DNA of 64,000 nucleotides from Sporosalibacterium faouarense. GTDB lineage: Bacteria > Bacillota > Clostridia > Tissierellales > VENL01. Every line of letters begins with the position of its first letter. Position 1 is the first letter of the stretch. The notes beneath the pieces were generated by a model. It searched no databases. It had not been told where the DNA came from and worked only from the letters and a program-made list of their open reading frames with translations. Where the stretch lies: the NCBI RefSeq assembly GCF_016765695.1, contig NZ_JAETGO010000043.1, positions 62,001 to 126,000 on the forward strand, given 5' to 3'. Shown here piece after piece: positions 47,256-56,426 of this stretch. Position numbers and translations under genes: made by a program.

Positions 47256-47383
47256 AATTAAACCTCCTATAAGCTAGATAAAATACTTTTTTCACATCAA
47301 TTTATATATATTTAATCCTTTAGTATCCTTGGATTTCAATAAATCCTTTATGTGTTTGTATTTTACTAAGCTTAATGGGAAGT

Positions 47384-49150
47384 TTAGTTAAACTGTGGTT
47401 CTATATCTAGGTAATTTAAAGTTTCTTCTATAAGTTTGCCTGCGATTGGTGCTGCCACCTGACCTCCATGTATATCTACTTCTTTATCAGGTTCATCTAC
47501 TATAACTAATACTACAATCTTAGGGTCATTAACTGGAGCAACCCCAATAAAGGAAGCTACAAACTTCTCATCAGAGTATTCTCCATTAACTATTTTTTGA
47601 GCAGTACCTGTTTTTCCTCCAACTCTATAGCCAGGAACAAATGCCTTTTTACCAGTACCTTCTGTAATAACTGATTCTAGGATACCAAGTAAAGTATCAG
47701 ATGTATCCTTTGATATAACCTTTCTAACCATTTCCGTTGGAAACTCTTCAGCAATATTTTCTTCTTCATCCAATATACTTTTTACAATTCTAGGCTTCAT
47801 AAGCTTTCCTTCATTTGCTATTGCAGAAGCTGCAGTAATCAATTGAATAGGTGTAACAGCTATACCTTGACCATATGAAAGAGTTGCTAATCTAACATCT
47901 CTCATAGCCTCTGGGTCTGAAGGATAGCTTCCTTTTGCTTCTCCTAAGAAATCTATTCCTGTCTTTTCTCCAAACCCAAATGCTTCTATATATTTAATCA
48001 TTTTTTCTTTGCCCACTTTTCTTGCTACCTCAATCATAACTGGATTACAAGAGTTTTGTACAGCTTCAGCAAAAGTTTCCTCTCCATGGGGATCATAGTA
48101 TCTCCAACATCTTAAAACAACCCCAGGAATATCTCTAAAATATCCGTCACTATAAAACTGTGTATTAGGTGTTACTTCATTTTCTTCTAAGGCTGCTGCT
48201 GCTGTTATAATCTTAAAGGTCGATCCAGGCTCATATGTATCAGTAATGGGATGAGGCTTCCATAACGTATTCCATTCCTTTTCTAATTCCTCTTGTGACA
48301 AGTTTGCCCATCTATTTTTAGTTGCTTCATCATCAGGTACTCTAGGTTGATTTGGATCATAATCTGGCATTGATGCCATTGCTAAAAGATCTCCAGTACT
48401 AGGCTCCATTATTAGCACAGTAGTCCTTTTTGGATCAAAGTCCTCCATAGCTTGAGTAGCTGCTTTCTCTGCAAAATGTTGAATTGTTTCGTCTATAGTA
48501 AGCACTAAACTTGAACCTGGCTTAGCATCTATTAATCTTTCATTATCATAAGGGAGCTGTCTCCCCCATATATCAGTATTTATTATCAATCTACCTGGTA
48601 CACCATGTAAATAATCATTAAAACTTTTTTCTACCCCATAGAGTCCTCTACTATCTATATCGGTAAATCCAAGAACATATGATGCTAGATTCCCTGATGG
48701 ATAATATCGCTTTGTATGTGGCACTACTATTATTCCATTAATATTTTCTTCTTCTAAACTATCTCCTATATCTTTTTCCACCCAATCCATTATTTTTATG
48801 TACCTTTGATTAGAAGTGATTTTATTATATAAACTTTCTTCATTTATATCCAATAACTCCGATAGTTTTTTTGCCGTCTCTACTGGATTATCTATATCAG
48901 GTGGTATACATTCTATTTTATAACCATTAATGCTAATAGATAATCTCTTACCCTTCCTATCATATATAGTTCCTCTTTCAGGTTGAATTTTAATGTCTTC
49001 CGCCCACTGCTCCAAGGCTTCTTTTTTCAAAGCTTCTCCCCTCACTACCTGCAAAAAGCCTAATCTAGTTACAAGTAAAGAAACTAAAACTAATATTCCA
49101 AGCATTGTAACAACTAATCTTATTCTTATTCCCCTAAAGGGCGTGTTCAT
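47384..49150 (-). CDS. Class B penicillin-binding protein without PASTA (FtsI/PbpB-like)
   Basis: The 588-residue transpeptidase has an N-terminal helix (about 11-28), the dimerisation domain, and transpeptidase motifs STFK (YEPGSTFKIITAAAALEE), SCN (NSCNPVMIEVARK) and KTGTAQK. It resembles the downstream SpoVD throughout but ends after the catalytic domain. Place right after ftsL suggests the septal FtsI/PBP2B. ATG 49150 fits the RBS GGGGGTG; the GTG at 49159 abuts it. Confidence 0.87.
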   Translation of the reverse strand: MNTPFRGIRIRLVVTMLGILVLVSLLVTRLGFLQVVRGEALKKEALEQWAEDIKIQPERGTIYDRKGKRLSISINGYKIECIPPDIDNPVETAKKLSELLDINEESLYNKITSNQRYIKIMDWVEKDIGDSLEEENINGIIVVPHTKRYYPSGNLASYVLGFTDIDSRGLYGVEKSFNDYLHGVPGRLIINTDIWGRQLPYDNERLIDAKPGSSLVLTIDETIQHFAEKAATQAMEDFDPKRTTVLIMEPSTGDLLAMASMPDYDPNQPRVPDDEATKNRWANLSQEELEKEWNTLWKPHPITDTYEPGSTFKIITAAAALEENEVTPNTQFYSDGYFRDIPGVVLRCWRYYDPHGEETFAEAVQNSCNPVMIEVARKVGKEKMIKYIEAFGFGEKTGIDFLGEAKGSYPSDPEAMRDVRLATLSYGQGIAVTPIQLITAASAIANEGKLMKPRIVKSILDEEENIAEEFPTEMVRKVISKDTSDTLLGILESVITEGTGKKAFVPGYRVGGKTGTAQKIVNGEYSDEKFVASFIGVAPVNDPKIVVLVIVDEPDKEVDIHGGQVAAPIAGKLIEETLNYLDIEPQFN

Positions 49151-49162
49151 GCTTCCCACCCC

Positions 49163-49645
49163 CTAAAATAGTCCCGATAATTTATCAAAGAATCCATTGA
49201 AGCTTTTTAGAAAAACAAAGCCTGTTTTTTCTTCGGCACTATCCTTAGTTGATTTATCAAAAGCACCTTCATCTACAGATACAAATACAGTTTGGCTGCT
49301 CTTTGGATAATCCATTCCAAGTTTCTCTCTTGCTTCAACCTCAATCCATTCTGATTCCTTAATTCTATCAATTTGAACTTCAAGACTACTCTTCTCTTTA
49401 TTTAGGTCTGAAATTTGTTGGTCCAATTGAGATACTTCTATTCTATACTGTGCAATTTGAGTATATCTCCATAGTAGTGATAGACATAATACTAACATCA
49501 TTATAGATATTAAAAGGAGTTTCAATTTAAAAGATACAGATGATTTAGATTTTCTATTTGATTTATTCTTTTGTATACGCTGATTTTTTCTTTTCGTATC
49601 ATGGTTTCTTGGATAATAAATTTCTTCCTTTTTTGCTACTAACAA
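49163..49645 (-). CDS. ftsL: Cell division protein FtsL-like
   Basis: The 160-residue protein has a basic N-terminal tail, one membrane helix (about 43-62), a leucine-zipper coiled coil (about 68-105, QLDQQISDLNKEKSSLEVQI) and the REKLGMDYP motif of the FtsL/DivIC family. A C-terminal tail of about 40 residues is extra. Start TTG with GGGGTG. It lies between rsmH and the PBPs, the standard ftsL place. Confidence 0.87.
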   Translation of the reverse strand: MLVAKKEEIYYPRNHDTKRKNQRIQKNKSNRKSKSSVSFKLKLLLISIMMLVLCLSLLWRYTQIAQYRIEVSQLDQQISDLNKEKSSLEVQIDRIKESEWIEVEAREKLGMDYPKSSQTVFVSVDEGAFDKSTKDSAEEKTGFVFLKSFNGFFDKLSGLF

Positions 49646-49675
49646 ATTTATTCACCCCTTTTACATTTTAGAACA

Positions 49676-50608
49676 CTAAACTTTCTCTCCTACCCTCAAT
49701 TTAGCACTTCTAGCTCTTGAATTATTCTCTAATTCATCCTTTGATGATGTAATAGGTTTTCTAGTAATAATTTTTAATTCTCTTTCTTTATCACATTTAC
49801 ATATAGGAAACTCAGGTGGACATATGCACTGTTTATTTAGCTCCTTGTACACTTTCTTTACTATTCTATCTTCCAAAGAATGAAAGGTGATAATGCATAT
49901 TCTCCCACCTGGCTTTAAAACATCACATATGTCAATTATTGCATCCCTCAATATGTCCAACTCTTGATTAACTTCAATTCTTATAGCTTGAAATGTCCTT
50001 CTTGCTGGATGTGGTCCATCTCTCCTAGCTCCCTTAGGGATTGCTTTCTTAATCACTTCCACTAATTCTTCAGTAGTATCAATTGTCTTTTCTTTTCTAT
50101 CAACAACGATGAACTCAGCTATTCTGTGGGCCCATCTTTCCTCTCCAAATTCTTTGATTATCCTTGTTAAATCCTCTTGAGAATATTTATTAACAACATC
50201 CCAAGCTGAAAAGTCTTCCTCTCTGTTCATTCTCATATCTAACTTTGCATCGTGATTATAGGAAAATCCTCTTTCTCCTTCATCTAGCTGATGGGAAGAT
50301 ACTCCTAGGTCCAGTAAAACTCCATCCACTTTTTCAATTTCTAAATTCTTTAATACTTCTTTAATATTTCTAAAATTATTATGTACAATCGTAATCTTAT
50401 CTTCATAATCTTTTAATACTTCACTTGCCTTTTGTATAGCATTTAGATCTTGGTCGATTCCAATTAATCTACCTCCATCTAACTTCTTAACTATTTCCTT
50501 TGAATGTCCAGCACCTCCTAGTGTGCCATCAACATATATACCATCCTTTTTTATGTCTAATCCTTCAATGCACTCATCTAACAAAACCGAAACGTGTTCA
50601 AACTTCAA
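49676..50608 (-). CDS. rsmH: 16S rRNA m4C1402 methyltransferase RsmH
   Basis: RsmH N4-methylates C1402 of 16S rRNA. The 310-residue protein has [13 protein letters not shown], the SAM loop [50 protein letters not shown] in parts and [14 protein letters not shown]. The start is TTG 50608 with GAGGTGA 5 nt upstream; the GTG at 50617 is part of that RBS. Confidence 0.96.
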   Translation of the reverse strand: MKFEHVSVLLDECIEGLDIKKDGIYVDGTLGGAGHSKEIVKKLDGGRLIGIDQDLNAIQKASEVLKDYEDKITIVHNNFRNIKEVLKNLEIEKVDGVLLDLGVSSHQLDEGERGFSYNHDAKLDMRMNREEDFSAWDVVNKYSQEDLTRIIKEFGEERWAHRIAEFIVVDRKEKTIDTTEELVEVIKKAIPKGARRDGPHPARRTFQAIRIEVNQELDILRDAIIDICDVLKPGGRICIITFHSLEDRIVKKVYKELNKQCICPPEFPICKCDKERELKIITRKPITSSKDELENNSRARSAKLRVGEKV

Positions 50609-50665
50609 TATAGTCACCTCAAATATTTTTTAATAGTATTTGTCATTTAGAAGATATATATAAAT

Positions 50666-51097
50666 CTATATTCCTAACTCAGCCATTTTTTCAGCGATAC
50701 TTTCATAGCTTAAGTTGTCATCATCATTGTAAGAATCCCATTCTCCTTTACTCCATATCTCAATCCTGTTAGAAACTCCTATGATAACTGCATCCTTATC
50801 TAATTTACAATGATCCCTTAAGTTGCTCGCTATCAAAACTCTCCCCTGCTTATCTAACCCACACTCTGTTGCTCCAGAGAAGAAAAATCTAACAAATGCT
50901 CTTGCATCTTTTCTAGTTAGTGGTAAAGTTTTTAATTTATTCTCAAGTATGTTCCATTCATCCATGGGGTAAACAAAGAGACAATTATCCAGCCCTTTTG
51001 TCATAATAAAGGTATCACCAAGCTTTTCTCTAAGCTTAGAGGGCATTATAACTCTTCCTTTGTTGTCCAGCGAATGATAATATTCACCAATAAACAT
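50666..51097 (-). CDS. mraZ: Transcriptional regulator MraZ
   Basis: MraZ is a SpoVT/AbrB-type DNA-binding ring protein that controls its own dcw operon. The 143-residue protein has the duplicated pattern [19 protein letters not shown] and [19 protein letters not shown]. It is the first gene of the cluster and its likely operator, AAGTGG repeats, lies 30-60 nt upstream. Confidence 0.97.
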   Translation of the reverse strand: MFIGEYYHSLDNKGRVIMPSKLREKLGDTFIMTKGLDNCLFVYPMDEWNILENKLKTLPLTRKDARAFVRFFFSGATECGLDKQGRVLIASNLRDHCKLDKDAVIIGVSNRIEIWSKGEWDSYNDDDNLSYESIAEKMAELGI

Positions 51098-51128
51098 TTC
51101 CTACACCCCATTTTTATGGAATACTCCT

Positions 51129-51154
51129 CCACTTCCCACCACTTTATACCACTT
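51129..51154 (-). promoter_or_regulatory. MraZ operator: three AAGTGG repeats at 10-bp period
   Basis: On the minus strand AAGTGG occurs at 51154-51149, 51144-51139 and 51134-51129, exactly one decamer apart, with a TATAAA between the first two. MraZ boxes in other bacteria are short direct repeats at about one helical turn (TGGGN5 in E. coli, AAAGTG-type in Mollicutes), so MraZ autoregulation is likely. Confidence 0.75.
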
Positions 51155-51242
51155 TTTATTTACTTCTATGCTAATTACTAAAATCCTTTATTTTTTTAAT
51201 AAAATTTAATTTTTTTATCTTTCATCTAATTTTCAAAAAAAC

Positions 51243-51279
51243 AAGAGTGAAGACCAACCTACTCATGGTCTTCACTCTT
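51243..51279 (-). terminator. Intrinsic terminator after the spo0E-like gene
   Basis: AAGAGTGAAGACCA and TGGTCTTCACTCTT form a perfect 14-bp stem with a 9-nt loop, followed on the minus strand by TTTTTTTG after a G. It lies between the small gene at 51328 and the mraZ promoter. Confidence 0.88.
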
Positions 51280-51327
51280 AAAACTTTAATATTTTAAGTT
51301 ATCTAAAAAAGTAACTTTTATCCCTAT

Positions 51328-51471
51328 TTATCTTGTGGTCTGCCTATAATATTCTGCAATTAATTGGTCTAACTCGACACTTAAGTTATAAATATACTCA
51401 TATTTTCTGTTTTCATCTAGAGACTTGTTAAGCTTGTCCCTTAAATTAATAATTTTATCTGACAGTGTCAT
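51328..51471 (-). CDS. Spo0E-like aspartyl-phosphate phosphatase, 47 aa
   Basis: Spo0E-family proteins dephosphorylate Spo0A~P and delay sporulation. The 47-residue frame starts MTLSDKIINLRDKLNKSL and ends with SVELDQLIAEYYRQ, containing the family SxxLDxLI signature, predicted as two antiparallel helices. RBS AGGTGGG precedes the ATG and a strong terminator follows, so it is a monocistronic small gene between lgt and mraZ. Confidence 0.82.
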   Translation of the reverse strand: MTLSDKIINLRDKLNKSLDENRKYEYIYNLSVELDQLIAEYYRQTTR

Positions 51472-51649
51472 AGCAATCCCACCTTTTTTTTGAGGTGATT
51501 CCATTTTATTACAAAAAACTCTTTTCTGTCAATAAGTCTTGAAGGCTATCTACATTTATTTTTTGGATTTGACAATAAATATCTTCATTTTATTCCATCT
51601 TTTACAGGATTTTGATTTTAAATCACTCCACTTTCAATTAAAACTTCCT

Positions 51650-52408
51650 TTATTCTACATTATTACTACTATTATCATCAAATTTCTTCTTTCGTCTATA
51701 GAAAACATATCCTGCTAATAAGATTAATAAAATACTCATTAATTGGGCTATAGGTATAGAGCCTAGCATTAACTTATCTGTTCTCAAACCCTCTATAAAG
51801 AGTCTAGCAAAGGAATATAGCATTAAATAAAGCAAAAACGTTTCTCCATGAACTTTCTTTTTATTTCTACTATACCATAGTAAAAAAAGGAAAACTCCAA
51901 AGTTCCAAAGAGATTCATAAAGAAAAGTAGGATGTACTTTTTGACCATTAACCATTATTCCCCAAGGTAAGTTTGTTGGACCACCATGGGCTTCTTGATT
52001 TATAAAGTTACCCCATCTACCAATGGATTGAGCTAAAATTATACTTGGTGCACAAATATCTGCAAGACGCCAAAAATTAATTTTCTTTACTTTTGTAAAT
52101 ATAATTGCTGCAATAACACTTCCTATGATACCTCCATGTATTGCCAATCCTCCACCTCTAATATTTATCATCTCTAGAAAATCACCATTGTAATAATCCC
52201 AAGTAAAAATAACATAGTATATTCTTGCTCCAATTATACCTGCTGGTATTGCAAATATAAGTAAATCAATAATATTATCTTCTTTGAAATTAACCCTTTT
52301 AGCTTCTCTTAGTGCTACTACAGTAGCTATGAGCATCCCAAATGATATTAAAATGCCATACCATCTCACCGGTAACCCGAATATCTCAAATGCAACTGGA
52401 TCTATCAT
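51650..52408 (-). CDS. lgt: Prolipoprotein diacylglyceryl transferase Lgt
   Basis: Lgt attaches diacylglycerol to the lipobox cysteine of lipoproteins. The 252-residue protein has seven membrane helices, VRWYGILISFG, GARIYYV, RGGGLAIHGG and the signature SIGRWGNFINQEAHGG. RBS AGGAGGACAG. It serves substrates such as PstS and the two lipoproteins at 56-57 kb. Confidence 0.96.
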   Translation of the reverse strand: MIDPVAFEIFGLPVRWYGILISFGMLIATVVALREAKRVNFKEDNIIDLLIFAIPAGIIGARIYYVIFTWDYYNGDFLEMINIRGGGLAIHGGIIGSVIAAIIFTKVKKINFWRLADICAPSIILAQSIGRWGNFINQEAHGGPTNLPWGIMVNGQKVHPTFLYESLWNFGVFLFLLWYSRNKKKVHGETFLLYLMLYSFARLFIEGLRTDKLMLGSIPIAQLMSILLILLAGYVFYRRKKKFDDNSSNNVE

Positions 52409-52511
52409 CAGCTGTCCTCCTCAATATGTAAATTAGCTACTAGGAATATCTAGTAGCTTTATATACTTATACATTAAAATTATATTTTTCTAAAAGTATC
52501 TTGTCAATTAA

Positions 52512-53801
52512 TTACTTTGGAGTAATTAATGATAAGGTGTAGTTATCTGATGTAAGATGCTGATTAAACCTTTTTTCTACATCTTTAAATTTTATACCTT
52601 CTAAGATATCTAGATACTTCATTAAGGACGATCCATTAAAATATTGATTAACAAATGTTGTGGCAATATACTCAATTGAATTAAAATCCATAAAGTAATA
52701 GCCTATATACTTCTGCTTTATCCTTTGAAAGTTTTCTTTATTAAGTCCACTTTTCTGTTTTTCTTCCAAATAACTTAATATCTCTGATAAAACTTTTTCA
52801 GCTTTTTCAGACTCTCCACCAATTATTGAATGTCCATAATTTTTATGACCAACATATTGTGTTCCAAAGGAATTATTTATCAATCCTTCGTCGTATAATT
52901 TCTGATAAAATTCTGAGCTTTCTCCCATAAGCATCTCAAGAAGAATGCTAGTTACTAGCTGTTTACGAACTAGGTCTTCTCCTCCAAACCCTATATCTAG
53001 ATCCTTGAATCCTATATTAAATAAAGGTGTTGAGACTGATAAGCTTTCTTCAACCTTTAGTTTATTTATTGATTCAGGTTCTTCAGGATATTCTTTAACT
53101 ATTTCGCCTTCAATACTCTTCAAATCATCTCTTTGATTATTTTTAATAATACTAAAAGCTTTATCAAACTCAATATCCCCTATCATAAATAAAATCATAT
53201 TAGATGGATGATAGAACGTATTGTAGCAGTTATATAAATCTTCCTTTGTAATTTTATAAATACTCTCAACAGTTCCAGCTATATCGACTTTAACAGGATG
53301 CTTATGATATAACCCATCTAAACAGTTAAAAAACACTTTCCAATTAGCTGAATCATCATACATCCTAATTTCTTGTTCGATTATCCCCTTTTCTTTCTCA
53401 ACATTTTCATCTGTAAAATAAGGATTTTGAACAAATTTTACTAGTAGTTCTAGATTTTCATAAAATTTATCAGTACAAGAAAAAAGATACGCTGTCTGAT
53501 TAAAATTTGTGAAAGCATTAACATAAGATCCTAATTTAGAGAATTCATTAAATATATTGCCTTCTGGTTCTTCAAATAGTTTATGTTCTAAAAAATGAGC
53601 TATACCTGCGGGAAATTCAGCAATTTCACTTTCACCAATGGGTATAAATCTATTATCATTAGAACCATAATTAGTGGCAAATATAGCATATTTTTTTAAG
53701 TAATCATTCTTTGGCATAAAAAATATTTTAAGACCATTTTCCAATTCTGCAAAATGTATTTCTTCATTTAATCGTTCATTTTTAAGATTATTGGGTGTCA
53801 C
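52512..53801 (-). CDS. M16 zinc peptidase, active subunit (YmfH-like)
   Basis: The 429-residue protein has the inverted zinc motif HFLEH (HxxEH) with the distal Glu in the ENVEKEKGIIEQEI region, and FNQTAYLFSC, as in YmfH. M16 heterodimers digest peptides inside a closed chamber. Start GTG with AGGAGG. It follows its catalytically empty partner by 11 nt. Homologues include processing peptidases for RiPPs, but nothing here ties it to the peptide at 18 kb. Confidence 0.88.
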   Translation of the reverse strand: MTPNNLKNERLNEEIHFAELENGLKIFFMPKNDYLKKYAIFATNYGSNDNRFIPIGESEIAEFPAGIAHFLEHKLFEEPEGNIFNEFSKLGSYVNAFTNFNQTAYLFSCTDKFYENLELLVKFVQNPYFTDENVEKEKGIIEQEIRMYDDSANWKVFFNCLDGLYHKHPVKVDIAGTVESIYKITKEDLYNCYNTFYHPSNMILFMIGDIEFDKAFSIIKNNQRDDLKSIEGEIVKEYPEEPESINKLKVEESLSVSTPLFNIGFKDLDIGFGGEDLVRKQLVTSILLEMLMGESSEFYQKLYDEGLINNSFGTQYVGHKNYGHSIIGGESEKAEKVLSEILSYLEEKQKSGLNKENFQRIKQKYIGYYFMDFNSIEYIATTFVNQYFNGSSLMKYLDILEGIKFKDVEKRFNQHLTSDNYTLSLITPK

Positions 53802-53812
53802 AGTTATTCCTC

Positions 53813-55087
53813 CTAATTATTCTTTTTTCTCAAGAAGTATATTGTATCTAAGCTTAGTTTATTAGCAGCCTCAATTATTTCATCTTTACTTACCTTATTT
53901 ATTTTCTCAATCATATCAGAAATATGGCTAGTATCCTTTGTTAAGGCCTGACTTAAATAAAATTCTGACATTGAGTAATTATTATCTGTCATACTCCTTA
54001 TAGTAGTAATCAAAGAATTCTTTGATTGTTCTATATCATCATCAGTAAACTCTCCATCTTTAAGCTCTTGAATCTGATCTTTAATAATATCCAAAGCCTT
54101 ATTGAAATTTTCAGTTTCAATACCTGAAGCTATAATCATTATTGACTTATATTTATATGATTTAGAATATATATAATATGCTAAACTTTCTTTTTCTCTC
54201 ACATTCAGGAAAAGCTTTGAATTTGCCCCTCCTCCTAAAATATTACTAGCCACAATTAGAGGCTCATAAAGCTTATCTTCGTAAGGAATATTTGTTCTTA
54301 ATCCAAGAGTTAACTTCCCTTGATTTACATCCATTTCTTCTGTAATCATGTTCTTAGTACGTATTGCTTTAATCACTTCTTCTCTAGGAAGGTTAATAAT
54401 ATCTTCTCTATGAAGCCTAAAAGTATCCTGTATACTATTAATGGCTTCATCCTTGTTTATATTTCCTACAATAGATATTTCCATTGGACTACTTCTTAAA
54501 ATTGACCTATAGTGTTCATATAAACCTTTACAGCTTATATCTTCGAGATCTTCAATATTTCCATATTTATATATACTAAACTTTTCATTTTTGCACATTT
54601 CTTCAATACATCTTTCTACTGCATATGTCTTTTTATCATTTATTCTTCCTTCAATTCTTTTCTTTAAATTCTCTTTCTCTTGCTTAAAATAGTTTTGTGA
54701 AAATACTTCATTTTCAGTATATGGATTAAAAATAATCTCATTTAACATATCTAATATCTTTCTTAGTAGGTTTTCTTCTTTAATGAAATCACTATTTACT
54801 GTCTCAATTGCAAATCTAATTATTTGCTTTTCTCCCTTTTTATTTACATTAATACTTAAATTTGCTCCATATAGTTCTTCTAATCTCCTTTGAATCTCAA
54901 GGGATGTGTTATATTTGCTGGTACCTCTTTTCAATATTAAAGGTAATAAAGCATTTTTAGTGGCTTCATCCTTAGATAAAGGTCTAACAATGTAAAAGTT
55001 TATTAAATTTGTTTTGAATTTGTTAGTCTTTATAAGATTAAAATGCACTCCATTGTCAATTTTTTCTCTTAAGTATTCAATACTCAA
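53813..55087 (-). CDS. M16-family inactive partner subunit (YmfF-like)
   Basis: The 424-residue protein has the M16 fold, with DEATKNALLPLILKRGT at the place of the zinc motif but no HxxEH, LGLRTNIPYEDKLYEPLIVA in parts, LGGGANSKLFLNVREKESLAYYI in parts and the C-terminal LDTIYFLRKK. It is the non-catalytic half of the YmfF-YmfH pair. Start TTG with AGGAGG. Co-transcribed with ymfH and the membrane protein upstream. Confidence 0.87.
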   Translation of the reverse strand: MSIEYLREKIDNGVHFNLIKTNKFKTNLINFYIVRPLSKDEATKNALLPLILKRGTSKYNTSLEIQRRLEELYGANLSINVNKKGEKQIIRFAIETVNSDFIKEENLLRKILDMLNEIIFNPYTENEVFSQNYFKQEKENLKKRIEGRINDKKTYAVERCIEEMCKNEKFSIYKYGNIEDLEDISCKGLYEHYRSILRSSPMEISIVGNINKDEAINSIQDTFRLHREDIINLPREEVIKAIRTKNMITEEMDVNQGKLTLGLRTNIPYEDKLYEPLIVASNILGGGANSKLFLNVREKESLAYYIYSKSYKYKSIMIIASGIETENFNKALDIIKDQIQELKDGEFTDDDIEQSKNSLITTIRSMTDNNYSMSEFYLSQALTKDTSHISDMIEKINKVSKDEIIEAANKLSLDTIYFLRKKNN

Positions 55088-55112
55088 TATTAATCCTCCT
55101 CTTCATTATTTA

Positions 55113-56306
55113 TTAATCCCATTTTTTCAACTTTTCAATCTGGACTTTATTTCTTAACTCATATAAAAATACAGTATCATCTAAAAAGCCATCAACTATT
55201 TTAACCTTTACCCCTTCTGGTAAATCAACTTCTTCTTTTAATTCTTCTAAGATCTTGTTGTTTTCTATAAAAGTAATCTGTGGCTTAATGTAAATACATA
55301 ATATCTCTCCTACACCATACTCTAATAATTCCTTAACTTCTCCAATGTATTCAGGGTCAATGCTATTACGCCAACCTAATCTTATTTTATCTTCTTGATA
55401 ACCAACTCTATCAATCAAATAATCTTTAATCTTATTTCTAAACATTAGATTTTGTTTTACAGATTTTATATATTTATCTTTATTATATCCTTTTTCATTT
55501 TGTCCAATGAGAACTACTCCAGTATCTGCTATCTTTTCATCATCCACATTCTTAATTATTTTATCTAGATAGCAGTTAACTATATTCTCACTTTGCCATA
55601 AGGGCTCCGTATATTTAATTTGTATATTTAGATTAAACAACTTCATTTTTTCAATTCTAGTTTTCAATTCTTCCAAATAACTTCCTTCAGTTAAAAATAT
55701 AGGTACCACTATAATTTTATGATACCCATCATTCACAATATCAATTAGTTTTTCTTCAACATATTTTCTATCATATAAAAATCCTGAATACACTTTGTTT
55801 TCTGACGGCAATAACTCTTGTAATTGATTATTAATTGTCATTACATCTGATTTATAATTACTTTTTCCTATTTCTCTATATTGATTCTTCAAAGAGCTCA
55901 AAATAAATGGCGTCGTAAGCTTACCTAATGTATTGTATTTTAAATCAATATTATTTATCTCCAATGACATATCATACATTGGACTTTCTCCCATATATAC
56001 TAGTAATACAGCAATTTCCTCTTTATAATTATTTCTTTGCTCACTTTTTAGCTTCATATCATAATTTTGGAATGACAAGAATAAAATAGATATCAAATAA
56101 ATTATGATAATACTACAGATAAATATTAAAGATTTTTTCAATGTTATTTCTTTTAAAAACTCTCTAATTGTCATTAACAATATTATACATGAAATAATTA
56201 AAAACACATTTTCCCAAGGATCAGAATAGGAGAAAGAAAGCATTAAAAAAAAGACAAATCCACAAACTTGAATAATTTTTTTATTAAAAGTCTCCTTTTT
56301 ATCCAT
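55113..56306 (-). CDS. Membrane-anchored ferrochelatase/CbiX-like protein, catalytic His missing
   Basis: I do not know a name for this 397-residue protein. Residues 10-75 contain three hydrophobic helices. The rest resembles the chelatase fold twice: VLLVYMGESPMYDMSLEI is like the ferrochelatase start (LLVNLGTP), KIIVVPIFLTEGSYLEELK like the central strand, and the last third (KIRLGWRNSIDPEYIG, GVGEILCIYIKPQITFIENN) like the QSR and C-terminal parts. In place of the family's catalytic SxHSLP/SxHGxP-type His strand it has VVLIGQNEKG, without His. It may be a binding or scaffold protein. Upstream of the M16 pair, 25 nt away. Confidence 0.55.
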   Translation of the reverse strand: MDKKETFNKKIIQVCGFVFFLMLSFSYSDPWENVFLIISCIILLMTIREFLKEITLKKSLIFICSIIIIYLISILFLSFQNYDMKLKSEQRNNYKEEIAVLLVYMGESPMYDMSLEINNIDLKYNTLGKLTTPFILSSLKNQYREIGKSNYKSDVMTINNQLQELLPSENKVYSGFLYDRKYVEEKLIDIVNDGYHKIIVVPIFLTEGSYLEELKTRIEKMKLFNLNIQIKYTEPLWQSENIVNCYLDKIIKNVDDEKIADTGVVLIGQNEKGYNKDKYIKSVKQNLMFRNKIKDYLIDRVGYQEDKIRLGWRNSIDPEYIGEVKELLEYGVGEILCIYIKPQITFIENNKILEELKEEVDLPEGVKVKIVDGFLDDTVFLYELRNKVQIEKLKKWD

Positions 56307-56391
56307 AAGATACCTCCATATAAGATTATATGCAACACTCCTCTTTGTAAATAATATGTTTTATTATTTTAAATATGAAGGGATAAAATGA

Positions 56392-56417
56392 GAACCTGAA
56401 CAGTACTGTTCAGGTTC
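56392..56417 (-). terminator. Terminator after the YhcN-like lipoprotein
   Basis: A perfect palindrome of GAACCTGAACAGT and its complement is followed on the minus strand by CATTTTATCC. It lies 10 nt past the lipoprotein stop. Confidence 0.7.
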
Positions 56418-56426
56418 CTTTAAATC

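Noticed and set aside
55113-56306. Functional ferrochelatase (HemH)
   Set aside because: The active-site His strand is replaced, an N-terminal membrane region is present and there are no heme genes nearby.
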